From Candidatus Hydrogenedentota bacterium (GTDB lineage Bacteria; Hydrogenedentota; Hydrogenedentia; Hydrogenedentales; SLHB01), in assembly GCA_003552485.1 (NCBI GenBank), contig PUMX01000524.1:1-20558 (forward strand): a stretch of 20,558 nucleotides of DNA, read 5' to 3'. Numbering within the stretch: position 1 is the stretch's first letter; the number at the start of each line of letters is the position of its first letter. Shown piece after piece: positions 15,870 to 20,558 of the stretch. Position numbers and translations under genes: made by a program. The notes below the pieces were generated by a model, which saw only the letters and a list, made by a program, of their open reading frames with translations, ran no database searches and had not been told where the DNA came from.

Positions 15870-17260
15870 CGCGGTTCAATCCGGAAGAATCCCGTCATCT
15901 GCCCGACGCGTCCAAACACCACCACTTCGCTGGGCTGTTCCTCCTTAACCTGCGCCACGGCTTCGCGAAAGTCGTCAAGGTTCGCAATGGGCCGCTCGCC
16001 GAAGCTTTTGATGATTACGCCAGGGCCGATCCGGGCAAGCTGAGCCCAACTACCTGAACGCACGCGCCGCACAATCACTCCCTGCACGTCTTGCGGCAGA
16101 TTGAGCACGACACGCATGTCCGTCGTGATTTCTTGAACGGTGAGACCAAACGTCTCATCCTCGTATTCTTCGGCGTCGCGGGCGGTCCGGGGCCGCTCAA
16201 TGAGGGTCACCGTCAAATCCTTGGGCTCGCCGTCGCGCAGGATACGCACCGGCGTGGCTTCGCCCGTCGGCGTCTCACGCACCAGTTTGGTGAAGCCCAG
16301 CACTTCGCGATCCTGCCGAATGCGAACGGGAATCTCGTTGAACGACACAATAACATCGCCGCGTTGCAAATCCGCCTGTTGCGCGGGCGATCCCGGCAGG
16401 ATTGTGCTTACCACGATGCCGCCATTCCGGGGAAGATCCCAATACTCCGCCAAATCGTCCGTCAGAGGTTGTGTGAACACGCCCAGCCAGGCGTCCGGGC
16501 GCGCATCCTCCGGAACTTCCTGGTGCGGATCATCCACGTAGGTCTGAAACAGGCTCGACTGATAGACGAGGGGGTGTCCACTGCGCACGTAGAGGTCACC
16601 GCCTTCAGCCGGTGACAGGTCGTAGCCCACCACGCCCACCACGCCGCCATCGCGGCTCACCACCGGGCCGCCAATGTAGCCCACGGGCAACGGGTCATCG
16701 AGCACATAGGTCTGACGAGGCTTCTCCAGTATGGCGCCTATGCGGCGCACACTTACGGCAGGGGCGTTGTCGAAGGACTGCCCCATCAAACCAAAGACCA
16801 GCAACTCATCGCCGATTTGGAGGTTTTCCGTCTCGGCGAAGCTGACCTGCGGCAGGGGGCTGTCAGGCTCAAGCTCAAGAAACACCACGTTCACGTCGTC
16901 GGGCTTGCGCAGCAACTCGGCATCGTAGAGGCGTTCATTCTCGCCATCGCCAAGCTTAACCCGAATGTTATAGGGCTCGACGTTCTCCATGGCCATATGG
17001 CCCCGAGCCATGATAAGGCCTTCCTCGGATACGACTAAGCCTACGGCGAACGAACTGTTACTCGTTACCTGCCCCGTCGCCGGATTCGTGACTTGATAGG
17101 AATACGAGACCAGACCAAGGGCGGGCGTCAGCTCCTCATGCAAACGCTCGACCATGGAAGCCGGAAACACGGCTTGTTGAGCGTGGGCCGTTTGCACAAC
17201 CACGACGCCCGCCACTATCAATACGCGCCAGAACCTACTCCACACGGTCCAAGTCTCCAT
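15863..17260 (-). CDS. HtrA-like exported protein with two PDZ domains, catalytic serine missing
   Basis: This 465-residue protein has the trypsin-like and PDZ architecture of DegP/HtrA proteases. I chose ATG at 17260 because it gives a Sec signal peptide (a hydrophobic core at about 10-22 ending AHA|Q at 27). The longer frame upstream is basic and lies inside the previous gene in another frame. The protease-like domain (about 30-235) has H88 in ARGHMA and an Asp pair near 121-122. The nucleophile motif GNSGGP is replaced by GYIGGP (194-199), so isoleucine stands where serine should be. PDZ1 is at about 257-355 and PDZ2 at about 371-465. It is therefore probably an inactive pseudoprotease that binds peptides. 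The gene overlaps the active HtrA gene by 26 nt and the lipoprotein gene downstream. Confidence 0.85.
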   Translation of the reverse strand: METWTVWSRFWRVLIVAGVVVVQTAHAQQAVFPASMVERLHEELTPALGLVSYSYQVTNPATGQVTSNSSFAVGLVVSEEGLIMARGHMAMENVEPYNIRVKLGDGENERLYDAELLRKPDDVNVVFLELEPDSPLPQVSFAETENLQIGDELLVFGLMGQSFDNAPAVSVRRIGAILEKPRQTYVLDDPLPVGYIGGPVVSRDGGVVGVVGYDLSPAEGGDLYVRSGHPLVYQSSLFQTYVDDPHQEVPEDARPDAWLGVFTQPLTDDLAEYWDLPRNGGIVVSTILPGSPAQQADLQRGDVIVSFNEIPVRIRQDREVLGFTKLVRETPTGEATPVRILRDGEPKDLTVTLIERPRTARDAEEYEDETFGLTVQEITTDMRVVLNLPQDVQGVIVRRVRSGSWAQLARIGPGVIIKSFGERPIANLDDFREAVAQVKEEQPSEVVVFGRVGQMTGFFRIEPRW

Positions 17261-18755
17261 CGCCGGGAATCTGGGGCGGACCACCCTCCGGCATGGGAGG
17301 GCCGCCGTTGTCCGGGGGCATGCCGGGAACGCCGTCTTCCGGCATGCCCGGCGCGGTAATGTCGGTTTCGGGCGCATCGGGAGGCGCGGCGTCTTGCCGC
17401 ACGAGCACGTAACGGTACAAGGCGCGGTCCCGCACTTCCAACAGAATCAACCGCTGCCCCGATTCAAGGCGTTGCTGGTATTTCTCCTGAAAATCGGCCA
17501 AGTTCTCGATAGTTTCTTCGTCCATCCGCAGAATAATGTCCGCCTGTTGCAGCCCGGCGTTATCCGCAATGCCGCCGACCTGTACGCCCGACACGAGCAA
17601 CCCTTGCGGTTCGGGAAGCTGAGCGCGGCGCGCCAACTCCGGGGTCATATCGATGCCGGTAAAGCCCCACTCGGGAAACGCCACCTGCGCGCCGCGCAGA
17701 TCGCGCAACTCGCTGGTCGTGGCGATAAACTCAAATTCCTCGCCGCCGCGTTGGATACGCGCGACAACATCCGTACCTACCGGCAAACGCGCAATGCGTT
17801 GCCGCACCGCAGGCAGGTCTTCTTCGAAGCGCGCGTTCACCGGCTCGCCGTTGATGGCCAACAGCACGTCGCCCGGCAAGAACTGGACGGCCTGACCGGA
17901 ATCACCGCCGTCTTCTGTGGCCAACCGGGCCTCACTCGCCGGAGATAAGGGATCCACGTCGGCGATTACGACGCCCTCCCGCGTGGGATCGTCCGTGCGG
18001 CTACGCATGGGTTGGAAGTTGAGGCCCAGCCAACTTCGGCTTACGCCGCCATGCTCGATGATTTGTTCGACAACTTCGCGCGCCGTGTCGCCAGGGATAG
18101 CGAAGCCGACATTATCGGCGCCGCCCAAACGGCGCGCGTTCACACCGATCACTTCGCCTTTCAAGTTGATCAGCGGGCCGCCGCTATTGCCGGGATTAAT
18201 GGCGGCGTCCGTCTGGATGAAGTTGTTGTAAGGGGCCACCATATCCGGGCGATCAGGCAGGTGCCGGTCGGTCACGCTGATGATGCCCATGGACACCGAG
18301 CGCGCCAAGCCATGCGGACTTCCGAGCGCCAGGACGGTCTGGCCAGACTGCAGATCGGCTGACGCGCCAAAGCGGGCTACAGGCAGGTCGTCGCGGTCAG
18401 TCTTCAACTTGAGCACCGCAATGTCGGTGAACCGGTCGCCGCCAACCACTTCCGCGTCAAGCTCCGTGCGGTCGTAGAGCACGCACTTCACCATGCTGCT
18501 GTCGCCGGCCACATGTTCGTTCGTCACCACATAGCCGTCCGAACTGATAATGAAGCCACTGCCCACCGTCGGCATTTCTTCGCGGCGCCCCGCGGCAAAA
18601 ACCTCGCGGACGGGGCGGATATGCACCAGCGCGGGGCTCACTTTGTCTTTGGCCCCAATCATGGCGCGTTCCTCAGGGAACCCACCCATTGTGGCGCACC
18701 CCGTGGTGAGCCATAGCAACAGCGTTACGCCGAAGAGGCCAAATGCATGTTTCAA
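17235..18755 (-). CDS. HtrA/DegP-like serine protease lipoprotein with two PDZ domains
   Basis: Members of this family degrade misfolded or specific envelope proteins. I chose TTG at 18755 (506 residues) because GGGAG lies 7 nt upstream and the resulting N-terminus, HAFGLFGVTLLLWLTTGC, is a compact lipoprotein signal with Cys20. The ATG at 18809, with no ribosome site, adds 18 basic residues. In the shorter numbering the triad is H81 (TNEHVA), D111 (TDIAVLK) and S191 (GNSGGP), all intact. PDZ1 (about 242-345) has an Asp/Gly insertion; PDZ2 is about 362-455. The last 50 residues are rich in Pro, Gly and Met (PGMPEDGVPGMPP), and within this stretch the next gene begins. It is the first gene of the cluster that includes the pseudoprotease, TPR lipoprotein, kinase and regulator. 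Confidence 0.9.
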   Translation of the reverse strand: MKHAFGLFGVTLLLWLTTGCATMGGFPEERAMIGAKDKVSPALVHIRPVREVFAAGRREEMPTVGSGFIISSDGYVVTNEHVAGDSSMVKCVLYDRTELDAEVVGGDRFTDIAVLKLKTDRDDLPVARFGASADLQSGQTVLALGSPHGLARSVSMGIISVTDRHLPDRPDMVAPYNNFIQTDAAINPGNSGGPLINLKGEVIGVNARRLGGADNVGFAIPGDTAREVVEQIIEHGGVSRSWLGLNFQPMRSRTDDPTREGVVIADVDPLSPASEARLATEDGGDSGQAVQFLPGDVLLAINGEPVNARFEEDLPAVRQRIARLPVGTDVVARIQRGGEEFEFIATTSELRDLRGAQVAFPEWGFTGIDMTPELARRAQLPEPQGLLVSGVQVGGIADNAGLQQADIILRMDEETIENLADFQEKYQQRLESGQRLILLEVRDRALYRYVLVRQDAAPPDAPETDITAPGMPEDGVPGMPPDNGGPPMPEGGPPQIPGDGDLDRVE

Positions 18756-19105
18756 GACCAGTCTCCCAAACCCGCGTTCCCACGGGGGCCGGACCCTCCT
18801 GTGGCACATGCGGGCGTAATGTTTTGAATCTTGACGGCGACATCGAGCCTCGACACGCCAACCTGCAGAATCCCGACTGCGCCGGCAAGATTGCGCTGGC
18901 TCCGTCCGGTGTAGACGCTGGACCGCTGTCGTCCGTCTTCGTTCAGCAATTAACAGTATACGCGACGATCAGCCGAAAATGAAAACCTGACGGGCAAACT
19001 CAGCCGGTCCAAGTTGATCTCCAACGCCCGCCGGAATAGAGTGAACGCCACAGTGCAGGTGGAAGGAAAAACGACAATGCAATCACGGTAGGAGGCCAGA
19101 CCGCT
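18756..19105. other. Divergent intergenic region between htrA-like and DUF6807 genes
   Basis: About 350 nt separate two genes that diverge. It must hold promoters for the five-gene cluster to the left and the secreted protein to the right. Recognisable features are a TTCATT/TATACT pair facing left (18983-18955) and the AGGAGG ribosome site at 19090-19095 facing right. The left part (18756-18809) is also open in the htrA frame, so the protease could begin earlier. I see no RNA gene or repeat. Confidence 0.5.
18955..18983 (-). promoter_or_regulatory. Candidate sigma-70-like promoter for the HtrA/two-component cluster
   Basis: On the minus strand TTCATT (18983-18978) and TATACT (18960-18955) are separated by exactly 17 nt. 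The -10 matches five of six consensus bases. The -35 is weaker. The implied transcript would have about 190 nt before the protease start chosen here. A sigma-54 site was looked for and not seen. Confidence 0.35.
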
Positions 19106-20077
19106 GTGCGTATTCACGTCTTCACCAAGCCGATACTCGTATGCGCCGCAATCTCCATGACCTGCGCGCTTGGGACGCCGGTTCAGAGCTATGCGGATGC
19201 GCCTGAGCGCCACAGCATGCGGGTGGAACAGAATGATGAATCCTTCACTGTTTTTCACCAGGGACAGCGGGTGTTCCGCTACCGTATCGCGCCAAATCCG
19301 TACAAGGGTTACGTGGATTATCTGGTGACGCCCTCGGGTCGCAATCTACTGCGGGACGCGCCCGCCGACCATGTGCACCATCATGGCCTCATGTTCGCGG
19401 TGCGCGCCGATGACGTGAATTTCTGGGAGGAGCGCGATGAACCCGGCGCACAAGTCAATCAGGGCCATGTGCGCCAATCGGCGGCGCAGAGGGGAGAGCG
19501 CGTTACAGCCCGGTTCGGCCACCGCCTGCACTGGCTGGCGCCTGATGATGAAGCTCCTATCCTTGTGGAAGAGCGGGACTTGGCGTTACGAACCGCCGCG
19601 AATGAGGACGAGCCCACCCTGCTTACATGGCGGTCGAGCTTCACTGTGGGAGAGGGCCGCGAAGCTATAGAAATCAGCGGAGCACACTATCACGGGTTAG
19701 GCGCGCGGTTCCTAGCGGAAATGGATGAAGACGGCGCTTTTGTGACGCCGTCAGGCGAGCCCGAGCATGTCCGGGGCAGTGAATACCTGGTGCGCGCGCC
19801 GTGGCAGGCCTATCAGTCTCAGGCGGAGGGAGCCCCGGTCACTTTCGCCATGTTTTGCCATCCCAACAACTACCGGCATCCGGCCTGGTGGTTCCAGATG
19901 GACGATCCGTTTGCCTATCTTTCCGCCACGATGTATGTTCACGAGGAGCCTTTCGAGCTAACGGCGGGCGAGGAGCCTTTGTTGACCTATGGCGTCGCGC
20001 TGTGGGATGGGCATCTTGGCGCCGCGGAAATCCAGGCGGCCTATGATCAGTGGCTGGCGGCCGAGCACGAGAATTGA
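19106..20077 (+). CDS. Secreted DUF6807 ('PmoA family') protein
   Basis: This 323-residue protein begins with GTG at 19106, supported by AGGAGG 10 nt upstream. It has a Sec signal peptide (hydrophobic to about 22, likely cleavage after SYA at 30). The body carries the motif DHVHHHG (88-94) and, near the C-terminus, FCHPNNYRHPAWWF and YGVALWDG. These are typical of a family widely labelled 'PmoA' or 'methane oxygenase', now DUF6807. That label is misleading, since the protein is not a subunit of methane monooxygenase. In sugar- and glycan-using bacteria such genes occur beside carbohydrate catabolism genes. The histidine cluster may bind metal, which is inference. It is convergent with the YfhO-like gene and separated by a nested inverted repeat. 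Confidence 0.8.
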   Translation: MRIHVFTKPILVCAAISMTCALGTPVQSYADAPERHSMRVEQNDESFTVFHQGQRVFRYRIAPNPYKGYVDYLVTPSGRNLLRDAPADHVHHHGLMFAVRADDVNFWEERDEPGAQVNQGHVRQSAAQRGERVTARFGHRLHWLAPDDEAPILVEERDLALRTAANEDEPTLLTWRSSFTVGEGREAIEISGAHYHGLGARFLAEMDEDGAFVTPSGEPEHVRGSEYLVRAPWQAYQSQAEGAPVTFAMFCHPNNYRHPAWWFQMDDPFAYLSATMYVHEEPFELTAGEEPLLTYGVALWDGHLGAAEIQAAYDQWLAAEHEN

Positions 20078-20111
20078 CGCGCCGCGCCAGCCTTTTGGCA
20101 TGACGGCGCGT
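20077..20111. terminator. Nested inverted repeat between convergent genes
   Basis: ACGCGCCG (20077-20084) pairs perfectly with CGGCGCGT (20104-20111), and inside it GCCA (20086-20089) pairs with TGGC (20096-20099). It starts within the stop codon of the rightward gene and ends 9 nt before the stop of the leftward gene. Symmetry and position suit a bidirectional terminator, but only a run of four T is present. Confidence 0.5.
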
Positions 20112-20120
20112 TCGCGCTGA

Positions 20121-20558
20121 TTATACGGACGCGGCGCCGCCTGACCGGTATAACCGCCACAGCGCAATGACGATAATCAGGGCAAAGACCCCCGACACCA
20201 TCAGCCCCGCCCGCACGGAAAACGGATCGTAGTAGAAGATGATGTCGTACTCGCCGGCCTCTGGCAGCCGCACGCCCCGGAACACGCCATCTACAGGAAA
20301 CACAGCCGCGCGTTCCCCGTTAACTGCGGCGCGCCAACCGGGATACCACGCATCCGCGAGAACTAACACGCCGGGCGGCGTGTGCTCGACATGAATGCTC
20401 ACGGCCTCGTTCGATTCCGACTCGATGCTTACCGCCTGTGGCGGCGCGTCGCTGGTGGAAGGCAATGCGCCCGCGAATTCGACGGCCGGCGGCTCGTCCG
20501 AGGCCGCCTCGTTGTCCCTGTACCCGGCCACGGCCCGGAAGTCGTAAACGATTCGGGC
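20121..20558 (-). CDS. Partial membrane protein, C-terminal end (YfhO-like)
   Basis: This is the last 145 codons of a gene that enters from beyond the right edge; there is no stop between 20558 and the TAA at 20121. The fragment has a beta-rich extracytoplasmic part followed by one membrane helix (GLMVSGVFALIIVIALW) and a short basic tail. The stretch VLADAWYPGWRAAVNGERA followed by YYDPFSVRAG is the pattern seen at the C-terminus of YfhO-family multi-span membrane proteins, thought to act in glycosyl transfer to cell-surface polymers. The first codons visible (ARIVYDFRA) fit the same region. The GTG at 20531 is internal and not a start. Family assignment is from pattern memory. Confidence 0.75.
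   Translation of the reverse strand, partial: ARIVYDFRAVAGYRDNEAASDEPPAVEFAGALPSTSDAPPQAVSIESESNEAVSIHVEHTPPGVLVLADAWYPGWRAAVNGERAAVFPVDGVFRGVRLPEAGEYDIIFYYDPFSVRAGLMVSGVFALIIVIALWRLYRSGGAASV

Noticed and set aside
14880..16043. 387-codon plus-strand open frame across the kinase and lipoprotein genes
   Set aside because: It spans two well-supported opposite-strand genes and their gap, with no recognisable domain.
17261..17377. Upstream extension of the pseudoprotease frame
   Set aside because: The added 39 residues are Arg/Pro-rich, lie inside the coding tail of the previous gene and would bury the signal peptide.
18756..19105. Sigma-54 promoter expected for an NtrC-controlled cluster
   Set aside because: Searching by eye for GG-N10-GC elements of the TGGCAC/TTGC type gave no convincing match here or upstream of oadG. 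A site may lie elsewhere or be degenerate.

Overview
The window is GC-rich, gene-dense DNA from what is most likely a Gram-negative, free-living bacterium. Evidence for an outer-membrane or periplasmic lifestyle includes two lipoprotein signals, Tat signals, Sec signals, an HtrA-type periplasmic protease and a two-component sensor. The combination of Tat-exported sulfatases, a DUF6807 ('PmoA-like') secreted protein, a YfhO-like membrane protein and a biotin-dependent Na+-pump decarboxylase recalls Planctomycetes, Verrucomicrobia, Lentisphaerae and Hydrogenedentota. That placement is inference from gene content; there is no rRNA or other marker in the window. No tRNA, rRNA, insertion sequence, integrase, phage gene or CRISPR array was seen.

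Layout. (1) 1-468 (-): the N-terminal part of an exported protein resembling di-heme cytochrome-peroxidase-like proteins, running off the left edge. It is separated from the next gene by an AT-rich divergent spacer. (2) 781-2859 (+): a membrane M48 zinc metallopeptidase with a long C-terminal helical extension. (3) 3065-5460 (+): cytidylate kinase (cmk) and RecJ exonuclease, overlapping by ATGA and followed by two perfect hairpins. (4) 5668-8731 (+): two Tat-exported, cysteine-type sulfatases. (5) 11964-8756 (-): oadG-oadA-oadB, the three subunits of a Na+-translocating biotin-dependent decarboxylase, preceded by a 480-nt spacer with a 30-bp tandem duplication and a hairpin followed by a U-run. 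(6) 18755-12445 (-): a tight five-gene cluster encoding an HtrA-like lipoprotein protease, an HtrA-like paralogue without its catalytic serine, a TPR lipoprotein, a membrane histidine kinase and an NtrC-type response regulator. (7) 19106-20077 (+): a secreted DUF6807 protein. (8) 20121-20558 (-): the C-terminus of a YfhO-like membrane protein, running off the right edge.

How the genes may work together. Region 6 is the most interesting. An active periplasmic protease, a pseudoprotease with PDZ domains and a TPR lipoprotein are co-encoded, with overlapping genes, beside a sensor kinase and a sigma-54 activator. The simplest reading is an envelope protein-quality-control unit that senses and regulates itself, by analogy with the Zra and Cpx/DegP systems; the analogy is inference. 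Region 5 would couple decarboxylation of a 2-oxo or acyl-CoA acid to Na+ export. The sulfatases and DUF6807 protein suggest growth on sulfated or complex glycans, but no glycoside hydrolase or sulfatase-maturing enzyme lies in the window.
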